Source: JBNAVY01 sp049700195
GTDB lineage: Bacteria; Bacillota; Thermoanaerobacteria; Thermoanaerobacterales; Thermoanaerobacteraceae
NCBI GenBank assembly: GCA_049700195.1
Contig: JBNAVY010000017.1
Location: 1 to 43,108, forward strand
DNA length: 43,108 nucleotides
Reading direction: 5' to 3'
Part shown: positions 26,081 through 34,750 of the stretch, piece after piece
How the letters are laid out: each line of letters opens with the position of its first letter
How positions within the stretch are numbered: the first letter of the stretch is position 1
Position numbers and translations under genes: made by a program
Notes under the pieces: model-generated
What the model saw: the letters and a program-made list of their open reading frames with translations, nothing else
What the model was told of the DNA's origin: nothing
The model's database searches: none

Positions 26081-26096
26081 TGGTATATTTTTTGCA
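26081..26096 (+). promoter_or_regulatory. Sigma-54-like promoter before the first LevR gene
   Basis: TGGTAT-N5-TTGCA keeps the invariant GG (26082-26083) and GC (26094-26095) exactly 10 bp apart. The -24 element differs from TGGCAC at two places. A start near 26107 would give a ~19-base leader before ATG 26126. Confidence 0.5.
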
Positions 26097-26125
26097 TAAT
26101 ATACATTGAAGGGAGGCTTGTCACT

Positions 26126-29041
26126 ATGATTGAAAGGATTTTTGAAATTATACAAAAAGAGGATAAAAAGAATCCTTTAACAGATGACCAAATAGCCGCA
26201 ATTCTCAATATTAAAAGAGAAGATGTGACACAATTTAGACTGAAAAATAATATTCCTGACTCAAGAGAAAGAAGAAAACCTTACCTTTTAGAAGATGCAA
26301 AAAAAATAATTTCAAAGGACCCAAATATTTCAGATAGAAATTTGACAAAACAATTAAATAATTTAGGATATAATATTTCTCGTTTTGTAGCTACAGAAAT
26401 AAAAAAGGAAATTTTAAAAGATAAAATTGCAGATAATTTAGTGCAACAAAGTACTATTAAAAACGATAATGTAAATTTTGAAACTCCTAAAACAGCTAAA
26501 AGCTTACTCTCATTTAAAGAGATTATTGGAAGCGAAGGAAGCCTTAAAGTGCAGATAAGCCTTGCAAAAGCTGCAGTACTTTATCCCCCTCATGGACTTC
26601 ATACTTTAATAGTAGGACCATCAGGATCTGGGAAAAGCCAGTTGGCTGAAGCAATGTACAACTATGCCATAGAGTCTGGAAGATTTAATGAAAATGCGTC
26701 TTTTGTAGTTTTTAACTGTGCTGATTATGCGGATAATCCACAACTACTCATGGCGCAACTTTTTGGTTTTGTAAAAGGTGCTTTCACAGGAGCTGATACT
26801 GCAAAAGCGGGATTGGTAGAAAAAGCTGATGGTGGGATTTTGTTTTTGGACGAAGTCCACAGGCTTCCAAGTGAAGGACAAGAAATACTCTTTTATTTAT
26901 TAGATAAAGGAAAATTCAGACGATTAGGGGAAACAGAAAGTACTAGAGAGGCACAAATTATGCTTATTGCTGCTACTACTGAAAATCCTGAATCTTCGCT
27001 ATTACTTACTTTTAGGAGAAGAATTCCTATGGTAATAGAACTTCCTTCACTTTCAGAAAGACCTCCCCAAGAAAGATATGAAATTATACATCACTTTTTC
27101 TCAAAAGAGTCTTTTAGAATTAATAAATCAATTATTGTAAAAAAAGAGGCAGTAAGAGCCATTATGCTTTATGACTGTTCGGGGAATATAGGGCAGCTAA
27201 GGAGCGATATTCAAGTTGCTTGTGCGAGGAGCTTTTTAAATTCATTAGGAAGTAAGAGTTCTTCATTGACAATAGACCTTTCAGATTTACCTAACCACGT
27301 AAAAATGGGGATAATCAGAGTAAACAAAAGAGATCCCGAAATAGAAAGTTATTCAAATGAAGACATTGTGGTGTACCCTGACAAGGAAATTAAGTTATAT
27401 CCGAAAGAAGATAGATATATGCTGCCTGATGAAATATATCAATTTATAGAAGAAAGGTTTATTGGTTTAAAAAGTCAAGGACTTGCAAGAGAGGAGATAG
27501 ATAAAATTCTCGGGAAAGAGATAGAGGCGGAGTTGAAGAAATTTGCCGTAAATGTAAGATCTAACATAACAATTTCAAAAAAAGAATTGACAAACATAGT
27601 AGGAGAAAAAATTATAAATGCTGTTGAAAAAGCATATGAGATTGCTAAAAAAAGTTTTAAAAACTTAGAGGATAATCTCTTTTATTCCCTTGCTATACAC
27701 TTAAGCGCTGCTTATGAAAGAATATTAAGCGGCAAACCAATAATTAATCCTCAACTTGAAAACATAGTGAAAGAATATCCTGTTGAGTATTCTATTGCTA
27801 AAATTATGGCAAAACAAATTAACAAAGAATTAGAAATACAGATGCCTGATGAAGAAGTGGGCTTTATTGCTATGTATCTAAGGACATTCTCAGGGGACAA
27901 AGAAATAACTAAAGGCAGAGTGGGCGTAGTTGTGCTTACGCACGGCCATGTTGCAAGTGGCATGGCAGAGGTGGCAAATAAACTCTTAGGGGTAAATCAT
28001 GCAGTCGGTATAGATATGGCCCTTGATGAAAGTCCAGAATCTGTTCTTGAGAGGACAATTGAAGTAGTAAAAAGAATAGACGAAGGCAAAGGCTGCATTA
28101 TTTTGGTTGACATGGGTTCATTAATTACTTTTGGTGAAATTATAACCAAAAAGACAGGGATACCTACAAGAGTGGTAGGAAGAGTAGATACTGTTATGGT
28201 ATTGGAGGCTGTCAGAAGAGCTATTATACCGGATACTAATTTAGATGAGATAGCAGATGCGTTAGATGTAGATAAAACATATATAGGAAGAGTTGAAGGT
28301 ATAAAGAGTAAAGATAAGCTTCCAAAAGCAATTGTAACTGTATGTATTACAGGAGAGGGAACAGCGTTAAAAATAAAGAAATATATTGAAGATGTCTTAC
28401 CACAACTAAAAGATGATTACAAAATAATACCTGTTGGAATGCTCAGGCAGGAAGATATTGAAAAAGAAATTTCAAAAATAAGAGAGGAAAATGAAGTGGC
28501 AGCATTTGTAGGTACAATAAATCCCGGCATAAAAAGTATACCTTTTATATCTGTTGAAGATATTTTACATGGCACAGGGATTGAAAAAATCAAAAAAATT
28601 GTCAATTTAGAGAAAGAAAATCCTTTAAAAGAAGTAATACAGGAAGACCTTATTTTTCATGATTTAGATACTTCTATGAAAAGTGATGTTATAGATAAAT
28701 TGGTGGAGATATTGCAAGATAAAGGCTATGTAGATGAAAAGTTTTTACTAAGTGTATACAAAAGAGAATCAATGGGGGCAACTTTTTTAAAAGGAGGAAT
28801 CGCGATACCTCATGGTTACCCAGAACATGTCACAAAACCTGCCATCGCTATTGCAAAATTGAAAGAACCTATTTATTGGGAAGGAGAACTTAAGGCAGAT
28901 TTGGTGTTTATGATAGCGCTAAAGGAAGATTCAAAGGATTACTTTATGTATTTGTATCAAATTTTAACTGAAGAACAAAGCATCAATGCCATAAGAAAAG
29001 CTAAAAGTGCCCAAGAAATAAAAAATATTATTATAAAATAG
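26126..29041 (+). CDS. LevR-family sigma-54 activator with PTS domains (EIIA2-type C-terminus)
   Basis: This 971-residue cytoplasmic regulator has an N-terminal helix-turn-helix region (~1-110), then a sigma-54 AAA+ domain (~125-385) with Walker A GPSGSGKS (164-171), the sigma-54-contacting GAFTGAD (218-224) and FLDEVHR. A PRD-type domain follows with phosphoacceptor candidate H525; the usual second PRD His is Tyr (FIAMYL). EIIA-Man-like H606 (THGHVASGM), an EIIB-Gat-like C740 (CITGEG) and a C-terminal EIIA-type-2 domain with H896 (IPHGYPEH) complete it. LevR proteins activate PTS operons when unphosphorylated substrate-dependent sites release them. The consensus sigma-54 promoter immediately downstream is its likely target. 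ATG 26126 follows AAGGGAGG. Domain calls are firm; the inducing sugar is unknown. Confidence 0.93.
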   Translation: MIERIFEIIQKEDKKNPLTDDQIAAILNIKREDVTQFRLKNNIPDSRERRKPYLLEDAKKIISKDPNISDRNLTKQLNNLGYNISRFVATEIKKEILKDKIADNLVQQSTIKNDNVNFETPKTAKSLLSFKEIIGSEGSLKVQISLAKAAVLYPPHGLHTLIVGPSGSGKSQLAEAMYNYAIESGRFNENASFVVFNCADYADNPQLLMAQLFGFVKGAFTGADTAKAGLVEKADGGILFLDEVHRLPSEGQEILFYLLDKGKFRRLGETESTREAQIMLIAATTENPESSLLLTFRRRIPMVIELPSLSERPPQERYEIIHHFFSKESFRINKSIIVKKEAVRAIMLYDCSGNIGQLRSDIQVACARSFLNSLGSKSSSLTIDLSDLPNHVKMGIIRVNKRDPEIESYSNEDIVVYPDKEIKLYPKEDRYMLPDEIYQFIEERFIGLKSQGLAREEIDKILGKEIEAELKKFAVNVRSNITISKKELTNIVGEKIINAVEKAYEIAKKSFKNLEDNLFYSLAIHLSAAYERILSGKPIINPQLENIVKEYPVEYSIAKIMAKQINKELEIQMPDEEVGFIAMYLRTFSGDKEITKGRVGVVVLTHGHVASGMAEVANKLLGVNHAVGIDMALDESPESVLERTIEVVKRIDEGKGCIILVDMGSLITFGEIITKKTGIPTRVVGRVDTVMVLEAVRRAIIPDTNLDEIADALDVDKTYIGRVEGIKSKDKLPKAIVTVCITGEGTALKIKKYIEDVLPQLKDDYKIIPVGMLRQEDIEKEISKIREENEVAAFVGTINPGIKSIPFISVEDILHGTGIEKIKKIVNLEKENPLKEVIQEDLIFHDLDTSMKSDVIDKLVEILQDKGYVDEKFLLSVYKRESMGATFLKGGIAIPHGYPEHVTKPAIAIAKLKEPIYWEGELKADLVFMIALKEDSKDYFMYLYQILTEEQSINAIRKAKSAQEIKNIIIK

Positions 29042-29061
29042 CACAAAACATGTCAGATAGT

Positions 29062-29077
29062 TGGCACGGCTCTTGCA
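29062..29077 (+). promoter_or_regulatory. Consensus sigma-54 promoter of the PTS operon
   Basis: TGGCAC-GGCTC-TTGCA is identical to the sigma-54 consensus: GG at 29063-29064, N10, GC at 29075-29076. Transcription would begin near 29088, before the AAGGAGG of the EIIA gene. Confidence 0.93.
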
Positions 29078-29114
29078 ATATTTTAATGGTGAAACAGCAA
29101 GGAGGTTATATACA

Positions 29115-29573
29115 ATGAAAATTTCAGAGCTTTTTCACAAGGAAATAATAGTTACAAATTTGGATGCAGAAAATAGAGAGGAAGTATTTAGAGTTTTGTA
29201 TAAAAAATTACTCGATAATGGATATGTTAAAGAGAGTTTTTTAGAAGGAATTATTAAAAGAGAAAGTACTTTTCCAACAGGATTACTTCTCAATAATTAT
29301 AATGTAGCGATACCTCATACTGACGCAGAACATGTTTTAAAGCCAGCAATTGCTGTAGCAACACTTTCCAAACCAGTAGTATTTAAAAATATGGCTAATC
29401 CACAGGAAGATGTAAGTGTAAAAATAGTATTTATGATAGCTTTAAATGAGAGTCATAGCCAAGTAGAAATTTTGCAGAAACTTGTTGAGCTTATCCAGAA
29501 TAAGAAATTTTTATTTGATATTTTAAAAGCAGGAGGTGAAGATGAGTTATTAAGAGTTATAAAAAATTACTAA
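29115..29573 (+). CDS. PTS EIIA component (fructose/Gat-type, PTS_EIIA_2)
   Basis: This 152-residue cytoplasmic protein takes phosphate from HPr and passes it to EIIB. H68 in VAIPHTDAEHV is the phosphorylation site; KRESTFPTGLLL precedes it as in GatA-like proteins. Length is standard. ATG 29115 follows AAGGAGG (29099-29105). A longer in-frame start at TTG 29061 would be inside the sigma-54 promoter and cannot be right. It is the first gene after the promoter and shares the EIIA-2 fold with the C-terminus of the LevR protein upstream. Together with EIIB and EIIC it makes one complete Gat-type transporter. Sugar specificity is unknown. Confidence 0.95.
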   Translation: MKISELFHKEIIVTNLDAENREEVFRVLYKKLLDNGYVKESFLEGIIKRESTFPTGLLLNNYNVAIPHTDAEHVLKPAIAVATLSKPVVFKNMANPQEDVSVKIVFMIALNESHSQVEILQKLVELIQNKKFLFDILKAGGEDELLRVIKNY

Positions 29574-29596
29574 ATAATTAGAAAGTGAGGTGAGCT

Positions 29597-29887
29597 ATGT
29601 TGAATAAAAAGAAAAAAGTTTTAGTAGCTTGTGGCACTGGTATAGCTACTTCTACTGTAGTAGCAGAGAAAATATTAGAAGAATGTAAAAAAGAAAATTT
29701 AGAAGTTGATATTAGACAGTGCAAAGTTACAGAAGTAAAGAGTTATGCAGATAATGTAGATCTAATTGTAACAACAACGATTTTAAAAGATGGTTTTGGT
29801 AAAAAAGTAATTAATGCACTGCCTTTAATAACAGGTATAGGTGAAGATGATGTGTTAAAGGAAATAATTGATGAAATAAAAAAGTGA
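29597..29887 (+). CDS. PTS EIIB component, galactitol (Gat) type
   Basis: This 96-residue cytoplasmic protein carries phosphocysteine C12 in LVACGTGIATST, the signature of Gat-type EIIB. It accepts phosphate from EIIA and gives it to the sugar carried by EIIC. The remainder (VDIRQCKVTEVKSYADNVDLIVTT) follows the family. ATG 29597 follows GAGGTGAG. It sits 23 bp after EIIA and 10 bp before EIIC. The LevR protein contains a related EIIB-like domain (C740), which the phosphorelay could also modify. Confidence 0.95.
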   Translation: MLNKKKKVLVACGTGIATSTVVAEKILEECKKENLEVDIRQCKVTEVKSYADNVDLIVTTTILKDGFGKKVINALPLITGIGEDDVLKEIIDEIKK

Positions 29888-29897
29888 GGTGTTATAA

Positions 29898-31145
29898 ATG
29901 AGTATAATTAAATATTTACTAGATTTAGGTCCAGTAGTAATGTTACCTATAATTATATTTGTTTTAGGTCTAATTTTAGGTGAAAAGCCGGGTAAAGCTT
30001 TTCGATCTGCATTAACAATAGGGATAGGGTTTATAGGAATAAATCTTGTTATAGGTTTACTAGTAAATAATTTAGGACCTGCCGCTCAAGCTATGGTAAA
30101 AAATATGGGTGTAAAACTAAATATTATAGATGTAGGATGGCCAGCATCTGCAGCAATTGCATTTGCTTCTCAAGTAGGTGCAGTTGTAATTCCTGTTGGA
30201 CTTGTAGTTAATATAATTATGCTCGCAACAAGATTAACTAAAACTGTAAACGTAGACTTTTGGAATTATTGGCATTTTGCTTTTACTGGAGCTCTTGTTA
30301 CTGTTGCAACAAAAAGTTTCATTTTAGGAGTTATAGGCGCAGCATTAGATGCTGCTATAGTATTAGTATTAGCAGATTGGACTGCAAAAATGGTTCAGGA
30401 TTTTTATGGGTTACCAGGCATATCACTACCTCATGGTTTTTCTGTAGCATATGTTCCTTTCGCGATACCATTAAATAAGCTCATTGATAAAATACCATAT
30501 ATTAATAAAATTGAAGCTGATACTGATACAATCAGTAAAAGATTTGGCGTTTTTGGAGAACCTATAGTTTTAGGTTTAATATTGGGCTTAATTTTAGGTG
30601 TTTTAGCAAAATACAATGTTAAAGAAACATTGAATTTAGGAATGTCAATGGCTGGTGTAATGTTTTTAATGCCGAGAATGGTTAAAATACTTATGGAAGG
30701 ACTTATACCTTTATCAGATGCAGCAAAAATTTTTATGCAAAAGAGATTTAAAGGTAAAGAGTTTTATATAGGATTAGATTCGGCTATTGCAGTAGGCCAC
30801 CCAGCAGCAATAGCTACAGCGTTAATATTAGTGCCAATTACAATTTTAATAGCAATAATACTTCCTGGGAATCATGTTTTACCTTTTGGAGATTTAGCTA
30901 CTATACCATTTATGGTTGTTATGATCGCTCCAATTACAAAAGGAAATGTTTTTAGATCAGTTTTAATTGGAGCCATTGTAATTGCAGTAGGTTTATTAAT
31001 TGCTACAAATGTAGCTCCTCTTCTTACCCAAGCTGCTATAGATGCATCTTTTAAATTTCCAAGTGGGGCTACGGAAATTTCAAGCATATGTGATGGAGCT
31101 AATCCGCTTACATGGGTTATCTTACAGATAATGAAATTATTTTAA
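29898..31145 (+). CDS. PTS EIIC component, galactitol (Gat) family
   Basis: This 415-residue membrane protein has about ten hydrophobic segments and belongs to the Gat-type EIIC family, which import and phosphorylate hexitols or related polyols. Recognisable stretches are FVLGLILGEKPGKAFRSALTIGIGFIGI near the N-terminus, WPASAAIAFASQVGAVVIPVGL and GLDSAIAVGHPAAIATALILVP. ATG 29898 follows GTGAGGTG. No EIID gene is present, consistent with the Gat family. No sugar-phosphate dehydrogenase or aldolase follows, so the fate of the imported compound is unclear. The sequence is T-rich in codon third positions, unlike the genes that follow. Confidence 0.94.
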   Translation: MSIIKYLLDLGPVVMLPIIIFVLGLILGEKPGKAFRSALTIGIGFIGINLVIGLLVNNLGPAAQAMVKNMGVKLNIIDVGWPASAAIAFASQVGAVVIPVGLVVNIIMLATRLTKTVNVDFWNYWHFAFTGALVTVATKSFILGVIGAALDAAIVLVLADWTAKMVQDFYGLPGISLPHGFSVAYVPFAIPLNKLIDKIPYINKIEADTDTISKRFGVFGEPIVLGLILGLILGVLAKYNVKETLNLGMSMAGVMFLMPRMVKILMEGLIPLSDAAKIFMQKRFKGKEFYIGLDSAIAVGHPAAIATALILVPITILIAIILPGNHVLPFGDLATIPFMVVMIAPITKGNVFRSVLIGAIVIAVGLLIATNVAPLLTQAAIDASFKFPSGATEISSICDGANPLTWVILQIMKLF

Positions 31146-31153
31146 TGATCTAT

Positions 31154-31176
31154 AATGGGAGCTTATAACTCCCATT
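31154..31176 (+). other. Hairpin between EIIC and cupin genes
   Basis: AATGGGAG (31154-31161) pairs perfectly with CTCCCATT (31169-31176) around a 7-base loop. Only a broken T-run follows (TAGCTTTT), so it could be a weak attenuator or an RNA-processing site. It lies exactly at the composition change. Confidence 0.5.
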
Positions 31177-31203
31177 TAGCTTTTAAAAAAGGAGAGAAAA
31201 AGG

Positions 31204-31557
31204 ATGATAGTATCAAATAAAGATGAAATAAAAGGATTAGAAATAAAGGATAATGATATGAGAGGAGTAAAGAAAAAAATATTAATAGGGCCAGAAGAAG
31301 GATGGGAAGGATATGTAATGAGGATATTTGAAGTAGAAGAGAATGGATATACAGCAAGACATAAACATCCATGGCCCCACATCAATTATATAATAAAAGG
31401 GAAAGGAGAAATAGAGATAGAAGGCAAAAGATATGAAATAAAAGAAGGATCATTTGCATATATACCATCAAACAAAACACATCAATTTACAAACATAGGT
31501 AATGAGACATTAGAATTCATATGCATAGTACCAGAAGAAGGCAACACAAAAAGGTAA
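31204..31557 (+). CDS. Cupin-domain protein
   Basis: This 117-residue protein is a single beta-barrel cupin (cupin_2). The first motif is HKHPWPHINYIIKGKGEIEIEGK (His/His/Glu pattern for a metal site) and the second is GSFAYIPSNKTHQFTNIGNE. Such domains bind small carboxylates or sugars, or act as isomerases or sensors. ATG 31204 follows GGAGAGAAAAAGG. It precedes the E1-alpha gene by 17 bp and shares its A-rich codon use. A role as enzyme or regulator for the dehydrogenase substrate is possible, but nothing specific can be read from the sequence. Confidence 0.88.
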   Translation: MIVSNKDEIKGLEIKDNDMRGVKKKILIGPEEGWEGYVMRIFEVEENGYTARHKHPWPHINYIIKGKGEIEIEGKRYEIKEGSFAYIPSNKTHQFTNIGNETLEFICIVPEEGNTKR

Positions 31558-31574
31558 AAAAGGAGGAGAAAGAC

Positions 31575-32534
31575 ATGGAAATACCCAAAGAAAAACTATT
31601 ATGGATGTATAAGAAAATGGTAGAAATCAGAAAATTCGAACTAAAGGTAGATGAACTATTCAAAAAGAACTTAATATGGGGAACATGTCACCTATATGTA
31701 GGCGAAGAAGCAACAGCAGTGGGAGCTTGTGGAGCATTAGATGCCGCAGACTATATAACAAGCACCCATAGAGGACATGGACATACAATAGCAAAAGGAG
31801 CAGACCTTAAAAAAATGATGGCAGAACTATTAGGCAAAGAGACAGGCTACTGCAAAGGGAGAGGAGGTTCCATGCATATAGTAGATGTTTCAACAGGTAA
31901 TCTAGGAGCCAATGGGATAGTAGCGGGAGGCATACCAATAGCAACAGGTGCAGGTTTAGCATCAAAAATTAGGAAAGACGGCAAAGCAACCATATGTTTT
32001 TTTGGAGACGGTGCAGCAAACGAAGGAGCATTTCATGAATCACTAAACATGGCAGGCATATGGAAATTACCAGTAATATATATATGTGAAAATAACCAAT
32101 ATGGGATGTCAAACCCAGTAAAAAAATCAACAGCAGTAAAAGACATAGCACAAAGAGCAGTATCATATAACATGCCAGGTGAAATAGTAGATGGCAATGA
32201 TGTAATAGAAGTATATGAGACAGTAAGAAGAGCAGTAGAACGAGCAAAAAATGGAGAAGGAGCAACACTAATAGAGAGCAAGACATACAGATGGATGGGG
32301 CACTCAAAAAGTGACCCAAGAGTATATAGGACAAGAGAAGAAGAAGAAGAGTGGAAGAAAAAAGACCCAATAAAAAGATTAGCAGATAAGATAAAACAAG
32401 AAAATATAGTAACCCAGGAAGAACTAAACCAAATAGAAGAAGAAGTAGAAAAAGAAATAGAAGAAGCATATCAATATGCAATAAAAAGCGAAGAACCAAA
32501 AATAGAAGAACTAACAAAATACGTTTATGCATAA
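31575..32534 (+). CDS. acoA: TPP-dependent 2-oxoacid/acetoin dehydrogenase E1 alpha
   Basis: This 319-residue subunit forms an alpha2beta2 E1 that decarboxylates a 2-oxoacid or cleaves acetoin with thiamine pyrophosphate. The TPP site GDGAANEGAFHESLNMAG...CENN (G144 to N174) is present, preceded by HRGHGHTIAKG and GKGRGGSMH. The length (~320) fits acetoin dehydrogenase AcoA better than the longer Gram-positive PdhA. ATG 31575 lies eight bases after AGGAGG; an upstream in-frame ATG at 31521 overlaps the cupin gene. E1-beta follows 12 bp downstream. The name acoA is by length and composition of the operon; pyruvate dehydrogenase cannot be excluded. Codon use is A-rich and T-poor. Confidence 0.85.
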   Translation: MEIPKEKLLWMYKKMVEIRKFELKVDELFKKNLIWGTCHLYVGEEATAVGACGALDAADYITSTHRGHGHTIAKGADLKKMMAELLGKETGYCKGRGGSMHIVDVSTGNLGANGIVAGGIPIATGAGLASKIRKDGKATICFFGDGAANEGAFHESLNMAGIWKLPVIYICENNQYGMSNPVKKSTAVKDIAQRAVSYNMPGEIVDGNDVIEVYETVRRAVERAKNGEGATLIESKTYRWMGHSKSDPRVYRTREEEEEWKKKDPIKRLADKIKQENIVTQEELNQIEEEVEKEIEEAYQYAIKSEEPKIEELTKYVYA

Positions 32535-32546
32535 GGAGGGAGAAAA

Positions 32547-33527
32547 ATGAGCGAAAAACTATATATAGATGCTTTAGCAGAAGCAATAAAAGAAGAATTT
32601 GACAATGATGAAACTGTATTTATGATAGGAGAAGACATAGGAATATACGGAGGAGCATTTGGAGTAACAAAAGGTATGTATCCCAAATACAAAGACAAAC
32701 TAATAGAGACACCCATATCAGAAGCAAGCATAGTAGGTTCAGCAGTAGGTGCAGCATTAGTTGGGATGAGGCCAATAGTAGAAATAATGTTTGCAGACTT
32801 TATGATGGATGCAATGGAATGGATAGTAAATCAAGCGGCAAAATTAAGATACATGACAGGAGGACAACTAAAAGTACCGATGGTAATAAGAGCACCAATG
32901 GGTTCAGGGACTGGAGCAGCGGCACAGCACTCACAAAGTTTGCCATCCCTATTCACAAACATACCAGGTTTAAAAGTAGTAATGCCAGCAACACCATACG
33001 ACGTAAAAGGCATGCTAAAATCTGCAGTAAGAGATGACAACCCAGTAATATTTTTCGAACACAAACTATTATACTGGACAAAAGGTGAAGTACCAGAAGA
33101 AGATTATACAGTACCCCTAGGTAAAGCAGCGATAAAAAAGGAAGGTAAAGACATAACAATAATAGCAGGGTCAATAATGGTGCCAAGATCAATAGAAGCA
33201 GCAGAAGAATTACAAAAAGAAGGTATAGATGCAGAAATAATAGACATAAGGAGTCTAGTACCAATGGACACCGAAACAATAATAGCCTCAGCCACAAAAA
33301 CAGGAAGAGTACTAATAGTAGAAGATGACAACAAAAACAATGGCTGGGGAGCAGAAGTAGCAGCAAAACTAATAGAAAGTGAAGCTTTTGACTACTTAGA
33401 TTATCCAATACAAAGATTAGCAGGCAAAGACATACCAATACCATACAACCCACAACTAGAAAGAGCAGCAGTACCACAAACAGAAGATATAACAAGAACA
33501 GTAAAAGCCATATTCAATAAGGAGTGA
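32547..33527 (+). CDS. acoB: TPP-dependent 2-oxoacid/acetoin dehydrogenase E1 beta
   Basis: This 326-residue subunit completes the E1 heterotetramer. Characteristic motifs include FMIGEDIGIYGGAFGVTKGMYPKY, RPIVEIMFADFMMDAMEWIVNQAAKLRYMTGGQ, GAAAQHSQSLPSLFTNIPGLKVVMPATPYDVKGML and the C-terminal transketolase domain with EIIDIRSLVPMDTETI. Length is standard for AcoB/PdhB (~325-340). ATG 32547 follows AAGGAGGGAG, 12 bp after E1-alpha. E2 begins six bases after the stop. Tight spacing shows one transcription unit; lack of E3 is noted under the next gene. Confidence 0.9.
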   Translation: MSEKLYIDALAEAIKEEFDNDETVFMIGEDIGIYGGAFGVTKGMYPKYKDKLIETPISEASIVGSAVGAALVGMRPIVEIMFADFMMDAMEWIVNQAAKLRYMTGGQLKVPMVIRAPMGSGTGAAAQHSQSLPSLFTNIPGLKVVMPATPYDVKGMLKSAVRDDNPVIFFEHKLLYWTKGEVPEEDYTVPLGKAAIKKEGKDITIIAGSIMVPRSIEAAEELQKEGIDAEIIDIRSLVPMDTETIIASATKTGRVLIVEDDNKNNGWGAEVAAKLIESEAFDYLDYPIQRLAGKDIPIPYNPQLERAAVPQTEDITRTVKAIFNKE

Positions 33528-33533
33528 TAAAGC

Positions 33534-34733
33534 ATGGCCAATATAGAACTCATGCCAAAACTAGGAATGACAATGACAAGTGGGAAAATAACAAAATGGC
33601 TGAAAAAAGAAAAAGACAAAATAGAACAAGGTGAGCCCCTATTAGAAATAGAAACAGACAAAGTGACAATGGAAGAAGAAGCCACATATAGTGGTATTCT
33701 TTTAAAAATAATAGCAAAAGAAGGAGAAACAATACCAGTAAACCAGCCAATAGCAATAATAGGACAAGAAGGAGAAAATATAGAAAAAATATTAGAACAA
33801 ATAAGCATTACAGAAAAACCAGAAGAACTTAAAGAAAATGAAACAATAGAAGAAATCAAAAAAACCATACAAAACGAAAAAACACCAATGGATATAAAAC
33901 CAAGAGCAACACCAGCAGCAAGGAAAATAGCAAAAGAACAAAAAATAGATATAACCCAAATAAAAGGGAGTGGACCCCTAGGGAGAATACAAAGAAAAGA
34001 TGTAGAAAATCACATACAAAACTTACAAAAAGAACAAAAACAAGAAGCAGACCAAACAAAAACAATATCTCTTACAGGAATCAGATCAATAATAGCAAAC
34101 AAAATGTCACAAAGCATGAATATAGCACCACACTACTATGTAACAACAGAAATAAATATGGAAGAAACATTAAAGCTAAAAGAAATACTAAATCAAAAAA
34201 CAGAAAACGTAAAAATAACCATAAATACAATACTAATAAAAGCAGTAAGCAAAGCAATAAAAAGCCATCCAATAATAAACTCAACAATAAAAGAAGATAA
34301 AATAATACTAAAAGAACAAATAAACATAGGGCTAGCAGTAGCATTAGAAAATGGCTTAATAGTACCAGTAATAAAAGAAGCAGATAAAAAAGGGATAAGT
34401 GAAATAGCTAAAGAAGAAAAAGAACTAATAGATAAAGCAAGGGGAGGTAAACTAACACCTGACGACTATGAAGGAGGAAGTTTTACCATATCAAATTTAG
34501 GTATGTATGATGTAACACAATTTACGGCAATAATAAACCAGCCAGAAGTAGCAATACTGGCTGTAGGTAAAATAACTAAGACACCAATAGTAGAAGAAGA
34601 AGAAATAAAGGTAAAACCAATAATGAAAATAACCTTATCCTCAGACCATAGAGTAATAGATGGAGCAGAATCAGCAAAATTCTTAAAAACAATAAAAGAA
34701 ATATTAGAAGATCCATTAAGATTAATGTTATAA
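33534..34733 (+). CDS. acoC: Dihydrolipoamide acyltransferase E2
   Basis: This 399-residue E2 core protein has one lipoyl domain (~1-76) with lipoyl-lysine K43 in ETDKVTMEEEA, a peripheral subunit-binding domain (~126-161: TPAARKIAKEQKIDITQIK...GRIQRKDV) and a catalytic domain ending SSDHRVIDGAESAKF with H372 and D376. It transfers an acyl group to CoA. The subunit-binding domain normally holds E3 (dihydrolipoamide dehydrogenase), yet no E3 gene follows; E3 must come from elsewhere or be shared. ATG 33534 is six bases after the E1-beta stop, with AAGGAGTGA just upstream. Composition is strikingly A-rich. Confidence 0.93.
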   Translation: MANIELMPKLGMTMTSGKITKWLKKEKDKIEQGEPLLEIETDKVTMEEEATYSGILLKIIAKEGETIPVNQPIAIIGQEGENIEKILEQISITEKPEELKENETIEEIKKTIQNEKTPMDIKPRATPAARKIAKEQKIDITQIKGSGPLGRIQRKDVENHIQNLQKEQKQEADQTKTISLTGIRSIIANKMSQSMNIAPHYYVTTEINMEETLKLKEILNQKTENVKITINTILIKAVSKAIKSHPIINSTIKEDKIILKEQINIGLAVALENGLIVPVIKEADKKGISEIAKEEKELIDKARGGKLTPDDYEGGSFTISNLGMYDVTQFTAIINQPEVAILAVGKITKTPIVEEEEIKVKPIMKITLSSDHRVIDGAESAKFLKTIKEILEDPLRLML

Positions 34734-34750
34734 AAATAGGAAGTGATAAA

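Noticed and set aside
29061..29114. N-terminal extension of EIIA from TTG 29061
   Set aside because: It would overlap the consensus sigma-54 promoter, so it would not be in the message; ATG 29115 has AAGGAGG.
30244..30258. Match to a catabolite-responsive (cre) site inside EIIC
   Set aside because: One mismatch, not palindromic, and fully explained by codons for TVNVD in the middle of a gene.
31969..32586. Long antisense open frame (205 codons) opposite E1-alpha, with similar ones at 32953-33495 and 33401-33868
   Set aside because: The predicted proteins are Leu/Ser-rich nonsense and are a side effect of the A-rich, T-poor sense codons. No ribosome site or family motif.
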